Source of the DNA: Polynucleobacter sp. HIN7
GTDB taxonomy: Bacteria > Pseudomonadota > Gammaproteobacteria > Burkholderiales > Burkholderiaceae
Direction of reading: 5' to 3'
Assembly (NCBI RefSeq): GCF_030297595.1
Contig: NZ_AP028138.1
Location: 682,001 to 746,000, forward strand
DNA: 64,000 nucleotides
Shown here in pieces: positions 16,808 to 25,373 of the stretch. The translations under genes were made by a program, and so were the position numbers. A model generated the notes under the pieces. It did not search any database. It saw only the letters and a program-made list of their open reading frames with translations, and was not told the origin of the DNA. Each line of letters begins with the position of its first letter. Position 1 is the first letter of the stretch.

Positions 16808-17440
16808 ATGACAAGTATTGATTTCAGTAAAGATGCAGCCCAATTCTGGGATAAGCGTTTTTCAGAGGCGGAGTATGTCTTTGGTAAAGAGCCAAATGCC
16901 TATTTAAAGAATGAAGTAGCAAAGTATATGAGGCCCGGCGCCAACGCCCTCTGTGTCGCTGACGGTGAGGGGCGCAATAGTGTGTGGCTAGCAAAGCAGG
17001 GGATGGCTGTCGAGGCCTTTGATATATCGCCAGTAGCCGTAGAAAAGGCAAAGCAGTTAGCAAAAGAAGAGCAGGTATCGGTTACCTTCAGTGTTGCCAG
17101 TACCCATTCTTGGGTTTGGAAACCCAATCACTACGATCTGATCGCAGCCATTTTTATTCAGTTTGCAACCCCCAATATGCGCATTGATCTATTTGCCCAA
17201 ATACGCGATTCCTTAAAACCCGGCGGATATTTAATCCTCCAGGGCTATACGCCGAAGCAATTGGATTACAAGACCGGTGGCCCACCAAGCATCGATCATC
17301 TCTACACCACTGAATTAATTCAGGACCTCTTAAGAGGAATGGAAATCTCCGATTGGCAAGAATATGAAGCAGAAATCCATGAGGGTGATGGGCATCATGG
17401 AATGTCTGCTCTCATGGGTGTGGTTGCTCGCAAACTCTAA
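16808..17440 (+). CDS. Class I SAM-dependent methyltransferase
   Basis: A 210-residue Rossmann methyltransferase. Motif I is at about 49-57 (CVADGEGRNS); the acidic end of strand 2 is FDISPVAVEKA. The N-terminal YVFGKEPNAYL resembles TehB/thiopurine-type methyltransferases, which act on tellurite, selenite or thiols. The substrate is not determinable here. It is divergent from the photolyase and converges on trxC. Confidence 0.85.
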   Translation: MTSIDFSKDAAQFWDKRFSEAEYVFGKEPNAYLKNEVAKYMRPGANALCVADGEGRNSVWLAKQGMAVEAFDISPVAVEKAKQLAKEEQVSVTFSVASTHSWVWKPNHYDLIAAIFIQFATPNMRIDLFAQIRDSLKPGGYLILQGYTPKQLDYKTGGPPSIDHLYTTELIQDLLRGMEISDWQEYEAEIHEGDGHHGMSALMGVVARKL

Positions 17441-17444
17441 GGTC

Positions 17445-17870
17445 TCAGATAGATAACTGCTGTTGGATATAGCGATCCAGGTCACCGGACCCCAGTGCGC
17501 CACTGACTCGATTGGTTTCTTTTCCGCCCTTAAAGAATGCGAGGGTGGGGATAGATCGGATCCCAAACTGAGCAGCAATACCTTGTTCCTCCTCGGTATT
17601 GAGTTTCACAAATAAAACCCGATTGGTATATTGCTTAGCAAGCTGATTGAAGGTGGGCGCAAACATTTTGCAAGGCCCACACCATGGCGCCCAGAAATCG
17701 ACGATAACGGGTATCTGAGTTTGTTGAATTAGCTCCCCAAAGTCACCTGTATTCGCCTCGATCGGTGCAGAGAGGAGGTCATGCTGGCAGCTACCGCAAA
17801 TCGGCTTGCTAGCCACTTTTTCAGGGGATAAGCGGTTTAATTTGTTACACGACGGGCATTGAATCAGCAT
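17445..17870 (-). CDS. trxC: Thioredoxin 2
   Basis: A 141-residue thioredoxin with an N-terminal zinc ribbon (C5/C8 and C25/C28) and the active site WCGPC at 63-67. This is the TrxC architecture: a cytosolic disulfide reductase, often induced by oxidative stress (in enterobacteria by OxyR). Length is normal. The metal operon begins on the other strand 63 bases beyond its start codon. Confidence 0.95.
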   Translation of the reverse strand: MLIQCPSCNKLNRLSPEKVASKPICGSCQHDLLSAPIEANTGDFGELIQQTQIPVIVDFWAPWCGPCKMFAPTFNQLAKQYTNRVLFVKLNTEEEQGIAAQFGIRSIPTLAFFKGGKETNRVSGALGSGDLDRYIQQQLSI

Positions 17871-17932
17871 TTAGTTTGCTCCCCAACCAGAAAGAATCGG
17901 CAAATTTTTCTAAAGAGTGCTAGGATTATTCT

Positions 17933-18283
17933 ATGGTAAAGCAACTCCTATTGACTCTTTTGGTCGCCATTCTGCCCATTCAATCTTGGGCAGTGGTGGA
18001 TATGAGTCTGCAAAAAGAGGCTTTAAAGTTTGGCAGTGCATCGATCTCCGCCCAAGACGCCCATCATCCTTGCCATCAAGAGGCGGCAATAAATTCTGAT
18101 GATCAGGGCACTGAAAGTAAGCAGACTAGTTGTTATGCTTGCAGTTTATGTATGGCTTTCGGTGCCACCCTGATCACTAATCCTATTTTGCGCTTTGAAT
18201 CACCAACGCAAAGTTTATTTACCGATCTTCAAAGATTTAGTAGTGAAGATCTGGTTTTAGGAAATAAGCCCCCGATTCTTTAA
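17933..18283 (+). CDS. CzcI-like secreted Cys/His-rich metal protein
   Basis: A 116-residue secreted product (signal peptide about 1-20, ending SWA). The mature part has a metal-ligand-rich stretch AHHPCHQEA (43-51) and then SCYACSLC (66-73) with three cysteines. The tail ends LGNKPPIL. This layout resembles the small CzcI/DUF2946-like proteins that precede metal-efflux operons, which typically end in a PP motif. It leads a tightly packed group of metal genes and may regulate or buffer periplasmic metal. Confidence 0.6.
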   Translation: MVKQLLLTLLVAILPIQSWAVVDMSLQKEALKFGSASISAQDAHHPCHQEAAINSDDQGTESKQTSCYACSLCMAFGATLITNPILRFESPTQSLFTDLQRFSSEDLVLGNKPPIL

Positions 18284-18337
18284 CTCCCTAGGATAAGTCC
18301 GCCTAAATTTTGGGCACCTTTTACTTTGGAGAGTTAA

Positions 18338-18619
18338 ATGAAATACCTTTTATTACTAATCGTTAGCATCTTTTCCTTATCGGCTGCTGCAGCCTCAGAG
18401 TGGGTTAGGGCAGAAGTCGTTCGTGTGGATACCGCAAAGCAGCGGATCGTTCTTAAGCATGAGCCCATTCCCAGCATCAAAATGCCGGCCATGACGATGC
18501 GCTTTGATGTGGCCAAAGATGTTGCGCTGGATTCATATCGGCCAGGAGATCGTGTGCAATTTCAGTTTAGGGAAGCCGGCGGTAGTCTAGATGTCACCGC
18601 GTTGGAGAAGCTCAAATGA
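18338..18619 (+). CDS. CusF-like periplasmic copper-binding protein
   Basis: A 93-residue secreted protein with a signal peptide (about 1-19). The CusF beta-barrel ligands line up as H41, M52 and M54 in LKHEPIPSIKMPAMTM. The tryptophan that caps Cu(I) in E. coli CusF is replaced by M49. It would carry Cu(I) or Ag(I) in the periplasm to an efflux complex. It has a GGAG ribosome-binding site and overlaps the next gene by four bases. No CusA partner is adjacent; the nearest RND system starts 25 kb away. Confidence 0.85.
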   Translation: MKYLLLLIVSIFSLSAAAASEWVRAEVVRVDTAKQRIVLKHEPIPSIKMPAMTMRFDVAKDVALDSYRPGDRVQFQFREAGGSLDVTALEKLK

Positions 18620-19260
18620 ATCGACTCTCCCAACTCCTATTGCTTGGGATATCTGTGTTGGCTAGTCAGGTAAGTGCTGCCCCTATGGGGTTTAAGAACA
18701 GCTGGATGATCATGGGGGACTTCTCGAAGACCTACCAAGAGTTTGCTGTGAACTATGCAGCTACAGCGAACGATGCATTTGGGTTTTCAACCAGCGCGAT
18801 GCAGACCGATAACTCTGTATCTAAACAGCAAAATGCTGAGGCAGTCTATACCCGTAAGCTAGCGCGCTGGAATATGCCCGAAGCACAAGCCAATATTTGG
18901 TTTATTGGCGGGTTGGGTGCTACAACAGGCAATACCTTTGTGGGCACAAAGGCCATGGCTTCCCCAGGTATTCAGGTCGATTATGAAACCACCCGGTTTT
19001 ATTCCATGGCTTCGGCCCGAGTGTATGCCGCGGAGGGGGCAACTAGCAATATCACGGTTGCACGATTGGGCGCGTCATTCTATGAAGTTGATTATGACGA
19101 AGCTCAGCCGTGGTTAATCATTGAAGCACGGCGAATGACCTTTGTCTCAAAGCAGTATGAATTCACCCCGATGTTACGAGTGATTCATAACCGTTATTTC
19201 GTAGAAGCAGGTGCCAATTTATCAGGACAGTGGCGCTTTAACTTTATGTACAACTATTAG
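18616..19260 (+). CDS. Unknown secreted protein, possible outer-membrane beta-barrel
   Basis: A 214-residue secreted product (signal peptide about 1-21). The mature part has alternating hydrophobic and polar strands and ends in a C-terminal Phe/Tyr-rich strand (QWRFNFMYNY), as in outer-membrane barrels. No family is recognised. The start overlaps the CusF gene by four bases, so it is translationally coupled to it. Location in a metal operon suggests a channel or a metal-responsive outer-membrane protein. Confidence 0.6.
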   Translation: MNRLSQLLLLGISVLASQVSAAPMGFKNSWMIMGDFSKTYQEFAVNYAATANDAFGFSTSAMQTDNSVSKQQNAEAVYTRKLARWNMPEAQANIWFIGGLGATTGNTFVGTKAMASPGIQVDYETTRFYSMASARVYAAEGATSNITVARLGASFYEVDYDEAQPWLIIEARRMTFVSKQYEFTPMLRVIHNRYFVEAGANLSGQWRFNFMYNY

Positions 19261-19267
19261 GAGAATC

Positions 19268-19597
19268 ATGATGAAATCAATTTATTCCATTCTATTTATT
19301 GCACTCATGGGTTTGGGGTCTGTAGCACATGCCAGTATGAAGGTGACGGTGAACGGTATGGTGTGCTCCTTCTGCGCCCAAGGAATTGAGAAGAGCATTT
19401 CGAAGATGGGTGAAACTAAGGCAGTGTTTGTAGACCTCAAGAATAAGGTCGTCGTCATTGAGCCCAAAGAAGGAAAAACACTCAATGAGAAAGAAATTTC
19501 TGCCGAGATTAAAGATGCGGGCTACGATGTGGTGAAGATTGAGACCATTCCGCAGACCGTTGCGCAATTTAGAGCTCAGCAGAAAGAGAAGAAATGA
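19268..19597 (+). CDS. Periplasmic HMA-domain metal-binding protein (MerP-like)
   Basis: A 109-residue secreted protein: signal peptide about 1-22, then an HMA domain with C33 and C36 in GMVCSFCAQGIEKS. Its role would be to bind a soft metal in the periplasm (Hg(II), Cu(I) or similar) and pass it to a membrane transporter, as MerP does for MerT. The domain runs to about residue 93 and is followed by a basic tail rich in Gln and Lys. Two in-frame ATGs lie at 19268 and 19271, with GGAG just upstream. It overlaps the MerT-like gene by four bases. Confidence 0.82.
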   Translation: MMKSIYSILFIALMGLGSVAHASMKVTVNGMVCSFCAQGIEKSISKMGETKAVFVDLKNKVVVIEPKEGKTLNEKEISAEIKDAGYDVVKIETIPQTVAQFRAQQKEKK

Positions 19598-19986
19598 GCA
19601 CCGATGGTTTACAGGAATCAAAATCGGGATTTATTAGCTCGGTCATTACTTTACTGGCAAGCTCCAGCACGCTCATCTGCTGCGCGATTCCTGCGCTACT
19701 GGTTAGTTTGGGTGCTGGGGCTGCGCTGGCCTCATTGGTTGCTGTTTTTCCTCAAATCGTATGGATTAGTGAACATAAAGAAGCTATCTTTGCGATCAGC
19801 ACTTTGTTAATGGTCCTCGGTGGAATTCTGCAATGGCGGAATCGTAATGCACCTTGTCCCATCGACCCGGTACTCCGTAACGCTTGCCTGAAAACCCGAA
19901 AAAATTCTTTGCGGATTTACTGGTTTAGCGTAATTCTGTTATTGGTTGGGGCTTGGTTTGCATTCATCCAACCCTTGTTCGGATAG
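19594..19986 (+). CDS. MerT-like inner-membrane metal transporter
   Basis: A 130-residue membrane protein with three hydrophobic segments (about 14-32, 35-56 and 62-80, with a last one near 107-126). The vicinal cysteines C29-C30 in TLICCAIPALLVSLG match MerT's first-helix Hg-binding pair. Further cysteines C88 and C98 lie in the loop. It probably moves the metal delivered by the upstream HMA protein. No merA or merR is present, so mercury detoxification is not supported; another soft metal is as likely. Confidence 0.8.
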   Translation: MSTDGLQESKSGFISSVITLLASSSTLICCAIPALLVSLGAGAALASLVAVFPQIVWISEHKEAIFAISTLLMVLGGILQWRNRNAPCPIDPVLRNACLKTRKNSLRIYWFSVILLLVGAWFAFIQPLFG

Positions 19987-20025
19987 ATTGACCCAATTCA
20001 TTTGATTGATTTGGGTCAATTTTTG
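19987..20025 (+). terminator. Terminator of the metal operon
   Basis: ATTGACCCAA (19987-19996) and TTGGGTCAAT (20011-20020) form a perfect 10-bp stem with a 14-base loop, followed by TTTTGAG. It starts right after the stop codon of the MerT-like gene and separates it from the Mrp operon. Confidence 0.75.
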
Positions 20026-20047
20026 AGAAAGACTACTGAATCGTAAG

Positions 20048-20123
20048 AAAGACCTACAAGGATTCGGTCTTTGTAAGGCCTGATCTTTGTTATCATCCAG
20101 GATGGTTTTATCGTAGGTCAGGC
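20048..20123 (+). promoter_or_regulatory. Potentially structured 5' leader of the Mrp operon
   Basis: Between the terminator and mrpA lie about 155 gene-free bases that can fold: a 7-bp perfect hairpin AAAGACC/GGTCTTT (20048-20072), then an outer stem GCCTGA/TCAGGC (20078-20083 with 20118-20123) enclosing a small hairpin ATCATC-cag-GATGGT. Such a nested layout suggests a cis-regulatory RNA. No known riboswitch consensus could be assigned by eye. Confidence 0.35.
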
Positions 20124-20179
20124 ATTGATTGCCGGCTTGTGATGCGTGCTTTGATCACCCCAACAGTGACATTTGCTTT

Positions 20180-22957
20180 ATGACCTTATTGACGATTATT
20201 TTATTGCCACTGCTTGTTGGAACAACCTTGGCGCTATTGGCTGCTCGCTTTAGTCGAGTGGCCTCTGCTTGGGCCGTGGCGGGGGTGACAGCGACTAGTC
20301 TTACACTGCTGCTTAGTTATAGCAGTCGTATCTTTGCTGGTGAAAAGATCATTGCCAAGTATTCTTGGCTTCCAGAGCTTGGTATTGATTTTGCCTTTCG
20401 TCTCGATGGACTTGCCTACTTATTTGCTCTTCTGATTCTGTGTATTGGCCTACTAATTATTTTGTATGCCAAATATTATTTATCCGATACCGATCCGATT
20501 GGTAAGTTTTATGCCTACCTCATGCTCTTTATGGCAGCGATGTTGGGGATTGTTCTCACCGAGAACATTTTGCTCACGATTGTCTTTTGGGAGCTCACTA
20601 GTATTTCATCGTTCTTATTGATTGGGTATTGGAACTTTAAGTCCGAGTCTCGACGTGGGGCTCGCATGGCTTTAACAGTAACCGGCGGTGGAGGCTTAGC
20701 AATGCTTGCCGGTTTCTTGTTACTTGGACATGTAGCTGGTACCTATGAGCTATCCGGGATCTTTGCCGCTCGCGAGACCATTCAATCGAGCCCTCTCTAT
20801 CTACCGATCTTGATCTTAATTTTGTTGGGTGTATTTACAAAATCAGCGCAATTTCCATTCCACTTCTGGTTACCGCAGGCCATGGCAGCCCCAACCCCTG
20901 TCTCGGCTTATCTGCACTCGGCTACGATGGTGAAGGCAGGGGTCTTCATGCTGGCCCGTTTATACCCAGCCCTGGGTGGTTCCTACGATTTTGAGATCAT
21001 TGTTTCTGTGATTGGCTTAACCACGATGGCATTTGCTGCCTATGTGGCTATCTTCAAGCATGATTTAAAAGGGCTCTTGGCATATTCCACGATTAGTCAT
21101 CTTGGGCTCATTATCTTTTTAATTGGCTTAAGTTCGCCGCTCTCAGCTGCGGCAGCGGTCTTTCATATCATCAACCATGCGACCTTCAAGGCGTCGCTAT
21201 TCATGGTGGCGGGGATCATTGATCACGAGTGCGGAACGCGCGATATGCGCCGTTTGCGTGGACTCTATAAGTTCATGCCTTACACCGCAACACTGGCGAT
21301 GGTGGCTGCGGCCTCCATGGCGGGTATCCCGTTATTTAATGGATTCTTATCCAAAGAGATGTTCTTCACAGAGTCCTTAACCCTCTCGCATCTTGGTTGG
21401 TTTGGAGTGATTGCACCAATCGTTGTGACCTTCGGTGGGATGTGCAGCGTTGCCTACTCCGCACGCTTTGTGCACAACGTGTTCTTTAATGGCACAGCCA
21501 AGGATTTGCCTCATACGCCCCATGAGCCGCCACGTTTCATGAAGATCCCTGTTGAGTTACTAGTGGTGATTTGTATTGCGGTTGGCGTTCTTCCCGCTAT
21601 CACTGTAGCACCCCTTGTATTTCTGGCTGCTTACGACGTGTTTGGTGGCCCGATTCCTCCCTATACGATTGCGATTTGGCATGGATTTAATACGCCGCTC
21701 ATGATGAGCATCATCGCTCTATTGGGTGGGGTGGTGATGTTCTGGTTATTACAGAATCGCTTTAATTTGCACTTGCATGCCCCCAAAGAGTTAAACGGTA
21801 CACGGATTTTTGTGCACTTTATTGAGTCCTTATTGGGAGCTGCTCGTTGGATCACTCGGACCATTCAGAACGGCTCTTTGCAACGTTACCTTGCAGTCTT
21901 GATTGCTGCGGTTCTCCTAATTGGATTGTGGCCATTCATGCATTACGGTTACACCACTGGTGGCGCTTCTCTGACCCCAGCTAATCCAGTGGCTATTGTG
22001 ATTTGGGCCATTGCCGTCTTGGCTGCGATTGCAACTGCCGTGGTTCATCGTCACCGCTTAACGGCAGTGATCCTAGTTGGGGTGGTGGGTTTGGCAACCG
22101 CGCTGACCTTTGCGTATTTCTCGGCACCGGATTTAGCCCTAACGCAGTTATCGGTGGAAGTGGTAAGCACCGCGCTCATGCTAATGGCCTTAGCCTTGAT
22201 TCCACGAAATGGTCCCAAGGAGTCTAGCTCAAGCCGCAGGACGCGTGACATCGTTTTATCGATTCTGGCGGGTGCTGGTGTATCCGCTTTACTGTGGGCA
22301 GTATTAACTCGACCCCATGAATCAATTGCCTGGTATTACTTGGCACAAAGTGTGCCATTGGGCGGTGGTAGCAACGTGGTGAACGTAATCCTGGTCGACT
22401 TCCGAGGCTTTGATACCTTTGGCGAGATCATCGTTCTTGGGATTGCGGCAATTGGTGCCTTGAGTTTGATGGATGGATTAAAAATCGAGCGTCAACTGTT
22501 ACCGGGTTCATTAAATTCCGTGATGCTCTCGGTTGCAGCCCGAACTCTCTTACCCTTTGCGGTACTGGTTAGTGTTTATATCTTCTTGCGTGGCCATAAT
22601 CTGCCAGGTGGAGGATTCATTGCGGGATTGATTACATCGGTTGCTTTAGTGATGCAGTACATGGCCGGTGGACTAGTTGCAACATCCGCCAAGCTCAAAA
22701 TGGATTTCCCCAAGCTGATTGGTAGTGGTGTGCTGATTGCCGGAATCACTGGACTCGGAAGCTTTATCTTTGGGGCAGGATTCTTGACGAGCACCTACGG
22801 TTACCCGGTCTTGCCCCTCATTGGAAAGATTCCACTTGCGAGTGCGGCAGCTTTTGACCTGGGGGTCTATCTCACCGTCGTTGGGGCAACCTTGCTAACT
22901 ATCTCTGCGCTCTCAGGTGCAAGCCAACGGGATTCCAAATTAAAAGGGGTTGCCTAG
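20180..22957 (+). CDS. mrpA: Mrp antiporter subunit A, with MrpB domain fused
   Basis: A 925-residue membrane protein and main proton-channel subunit of the Mrp (Mnh) Na+(K+)/H+ antiporter. It is a homologue of complex I NuoL, with conserved segments such as MLFMAAMLGIVLTENILLTI and FPFHFWLPQAMAAPTPVSAY. A DUF4040-like part (about 620-690) and a C-terminal MrpB domain (about 790-920, VSVYIFLRGHNLPGGGF) are fused in. No separate mrpB follows, so this is the fused-AB operon type. The ATG at 20180 fits the hydrophobic MTLLTIILLPLL start. Confidence 0.95.
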   Translation: MTLLTIILLPLLVGTTLALLAARFSRVASAWAVAGVTATSLTLLLSYSSRIFAGEKIIAKYSWLPELGIDFAFRLDGLAYLFALLILCIGLLIILYAKYYLSDTDPIGKFYAYLMLFMAAMLGIVLTENILLTIVFWELTSISSFLLIGYWNFKSESRRGARMALTVTGGGGLAMLAGFLLLGHVAGTYELSGIFAARETIQSSPLYLPILILILLGVFTKSAQFPFHFWLPQAMAAPTPVSAYLHSATMVKAGVFMLARLYPALGGSYDFEIIVSVIGLTTMAFAAYVAIFKHDLKGLLAYSTISHLGLIIFLIGLSSPLSAAAAVFHIINHATFKASLFMVAGIIDHECGTRDMRRLRGLYKFMPYTATLAMVAAASMAGIPLFNGFLSKEMFFTESLTLSHLGWFGVIAPIVVTFGGMCSVAYSARFVHNVFFNGTAKDLPHTPHEPPRFMKIPVELLVVICIAVGVLPAITVAPLVFLAAYDVFGGPIPPYTIAIWHGFNTPLMMSIIALLGGVVMFWLLQNRFNLHLHAPKELNGTRIFVHFIESLLGAARWITRTIQNGSLQRYLAVLIAAVLLIGLWPFMHYGYTTGGASLTPANPVAIVIWAIAVLAAIATAVVHRHRLTAVILVGVVGLATALTFAYFSAPDLALTQLSVEVVSTALMLMALALIPRNGPKESSSSRRTRDIVLSILAGAGVSALLWAVLTRPHESIAWYYLAQSVPLGGGSNVVNVILVDFRGFDTFGEIIVLGIAAIGALSLMDGLKIERQLLPGSLNSVMLSVAARTLLPFAVLVSVYIFLRGHNLPGGGFIAGLITSVALVMQYMAGGLVATSAKLKMDFPKLIGSGVLIAGITGLGSFIFGAGFLTSTYGYPVLPLIGKIPLASAAAFDLGVYLTVVGATLLTISALSGASQRDSKLKGVA

Positions 22958-23350
22958 ATGGAACTGCTACTTGCATCCGCCTTAGGCATTGTGACTGCTT
23001 GCGCGGTATACCTGATGCTGCGAGGACGAACCTTCTCCGTAGTGCTTGGCTTGTCTCTGCTCGGTTATGCCATCAATCTCTTTATTTTTGCGATGGGTCG
23101 TCTCACCAGTGGTAAGCCTCCTGTGATTGATCAAGCAGTATCGTCTTATGCCGATCCGATTCCTCAGGCACTTGTATTAACGGCCATTGTCATTGGTTTT
23201 GGAATGACTGGTTTTATTGTGGAACTAGCCTTACGGGCTCGGAACGACACTAAATCCGATCACGTGGATGGTGAGGAGCCGGGTAAAGGCTCAAACTCAG
23301 AGTCAAATCAAGAGCCAAGCGCCAAGCATAAGGAAGAGTCGGAATCATGA
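22958..23350 (+). CDS. mrpC: Mrp antiporter subunit C
   Basis: A 130-residue NuoK-like protein with three helices (about 1-20, 27-47, 66-91). LGLSLLGYAINLFIFAMG and PIPQALVLTAIVIGFG are standard family segments. It starts immediately after mrpA. The last 35 residues form an acidic Ser/Glu/Lys-rich disordered tail not usual in MrpC. The subunit is part of the membrane Mrp complex. Confidence 0.95.
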   Translation: MELLLASALGIVTACAVYLMLRGRTFSVVLGLSLLGYAINLFIFAMGRLTSGKPPVIDQAVSSYADPIPQALVLTAIVIGFGMTGFIVELALRARNDTKSDHVDGEEPGKGSNSESNQEPSAKHKEESES

Positions 23351-24888
23351 GCCACCTCCTTGTGCTGCCGATTGTCTTGCCTGCGCTCACAGCGGCGCTG
23401 TTACTTCTAATGGGGCGCCAACTCTCAATCAGTCGCGTGATTAGCTTCATTGCTAGTGCATTATTGCTCCTCATCGGAATTCAATTATTTCAGGATGCCA
23501 ATAGCGGGGTAATTCAGACGTATGTATTAGGTGATTGGGCTGCACCATTTGGCATCGTGCTAGTTCTGGATCGTTTATCAGGATTAATGGTATTGCTGAC
23601 CTCGATTGTGGCAATTGCTGCACTGTTTTATGCGATGCAGGGCTGGGACCAGCGTGGTAAGTACTTTCATGCCTTGTTTCAGTTTCAATTGATGGGTATC
23701 AATGGGGCGTTCTTAACCGGCGACTTATTTAACCTATTCGTTTTCTTTGAAGTCTTATTAATCGCCTCCTATTGCTTGTTGGTTTATGGATTTGGTGAGC
23801 GCCGTTTGCGTGCAGCAGTTCACTATGTTGTGATTAACCTGACAGGTTCGGCCTTATTCTTAATTGGTGTCAGCATTCTGTATGGCCTGACTGGCACCTT
23901 AAATATGGCTCAGTTGGCAGAGCGGATTGCTAGCTCATCCGCGGACGACATCGCCTTGATTCGTTCAGCTAGTTTATTGCTAATCGCTGTCTTCGGAATT
24001 AAAGCAGCGTTATTTCCTTTGTATTTCTGGCTTCCCAATGCGTACTCAAGTGCATCAGCACCGGTAGCCGCCTTATTTGCCATCATGACGAAGATTGGTA
24101 TCTATGCCATTTTCCGCTTCAATAGTTTGATCTTTAGCGGGTCGGAGGGTGTGACTGCTGATATTACTAGCCCTTGGCTGATGCCTGTGGCCATGTTGAC
24201 CCTGATTCTTGGGGGATTGGGCGCACTAGCTGCAAAGCGTCTTTTGGAGCTGATTGCTTATTTAACAGTGGCATCCGTTGGCATGATCTTGATGGCCTAT
24301 TCAATTGGTAATCAAGCATCATTCTCAGGGGCCTTGTTTTATATGGTCCACAGCACCTTAATTTCAGCGACACTCTTTTTGCTAGCAGAGATGATCGGAC
24401 AGGCGAGGGGATCTATTGAGGAAAAACTTCAAACAGGACCACTCATGAAGCAGGGAGTTGCCTTGGGAATTGCTGTGCTGATTGCTGGCGCAATTGCAAT
24501 TGGTCTACCCCTGTCATCTGGCTTCTTAGCAAAGCTAATGATTTTGCAAAGCGCAACACTGAATACACACATGCCGATGATCTGGACAATCATCTTGTTA
24601 GCAAGTTTTATTGGCTTAATTGGTTTATCTCGGGCCGGTAGCACCTTGTTCTGGAAAACATCCCACGAATATGCCGCTGACGCACGTTCTCCAGGTTTTG
24701 GCCAGTGGTTGCCGATTCTTTTCTTGCTCGGCGCAAGTTTATTGATGGTGGTTTATGCGGCTCCCTTAAAGCAAATAACCGATCAAACAGCTGCGCAAAT
24801 GAAGGCGCCTCAAACCTACATTGAAGCAGTAATTGGCCAAACTGCCGATCGCGCACCTCGAGCGTTACCACGGGAGTCAAGACCATGA
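23347..24888 (+). CDS. mrpD: Mrp antiporter subunit D
   Basis: A 513-residue antiporter-like subunit homologous to NuoM/NuoN, with about 14 helices. Segments such as LFNLFVFFEVLLIASYCLLV and KAALFPLYFWLPNAY contain the acidic and lysine residues expected for proton translocation. It overlaps mrpC by four bases (ATGA) and mrpE by four bases. Confidence 0.95.
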   Translation: MSHLLVLPIVLPALTAALLLLMGRQLSISRVISFIASALLLLIGIQLFQDANSGVIQTYVLGDWAAPFGIVLVLDRLSGLMVLLTSIVAIAALFYAMQGWDQRGKYFHALFQFQLMGINGAFLTGDLFNLFVFFEVLLIASYCLLVYGFGERRLRAAVHYVVINLTGSALFLIGVSILYGLTGTLNMAQLAERIASSSADDIALIRSASLLLIAVFGIKAALFPLYFWLPNAYSSASAPVAALFAIMTKIGIYAIFRFNSLIFSGSEGVTADITSPWLMPVAMLTLILGGLGALAAKRLLELIAYLTVASVGMILMAYSIGNQASFSGALFYMVHSTLISATLFLLAEMIGQARGSIEEKLQTGPLMKQGVALGIAVLIAGAIAIGLPLSSGFLAKLMILQSATLNTHMPMIWTIILLASFIGLIGLSRAGSTLFWKTSHEYAADARSPGFGQWLPILFLLGASLLMVVYAAPLKQITDQTAAQMKAPQTYIEAVIGQTADRAPRALPRESRP

Positions 24889-25373
24889 AGCGTTGGTTAC
24901 CCCACCCAGTTCTATCGATTCTGCTTTTTATTACATGGCTACTTTTATCTGCTGATCTCTCGTTAGCGCATATTGTGTTGGCGGCTATCTTGGCGTGGGC
25001 TATTCCTTACTTATGCAGGTCATTTCTAGCGGGGCTGCCCCCCATTAAAAATCCTTTGGCAGCGTTACGTCTTCTTTTTGTGGTGACCTACGATATTGTG
25101 GTGGCAAATGTGGTGGTGGCGCGGCTCATATTGGGATCCCCTAAAAAACTCAGACCGCTCTTTGTAGAAATGCCAATTGCACTGACCCAGCCTATGTCGA
25201 TTTCACTGCTGGCAAGCATTATTACTATGACCCCGGGTACGGTATCCGCTGAGCTCACGGATGACAATCATGTCTTAATTATTCATGCTCTTGACTGTGC
25301 AGACCCAAGTGCACTGATTGCCGATATTCAGAATCGATACGAAAAACCTCTTATGGAGATTTTTGGATGCTAG
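24885..25373 (+). CDS. mrpE: Mrp antiporter subunit E
   Basis: A 162-residue membrane protein with an MrpE-type segment order: two N-terminal helices, then VVTYDIVVANVVVARLIL, then SIITMTPGTVSAEL. It is needed for assembly and activity of the Mrp complex. It overlaps mrpD by four bases and mrpF by seven. Confidence 0.93.
   Translation: MKRWLPHPVLSILLFITWLLLSADLSLAHIVLAAILAWAIPYLCRSFLAGLPPIKNPLAALRLLFVVTYDIVVANVVVARLILGSPKKLRPLFVEMPIALTQPMSISLLASIITMTPGTVSAELTDDNHVLIIHALDCADPSALIADIQNRYEKPLMEIFGC

Noticed and set aside
18616..19986. Mercury resistance operon
   Set aside because: MerP- and MerT-like proteins are present, but there is no merA or merR and the operon contains a CusF-like protein, so mercury resistance is not claimed.
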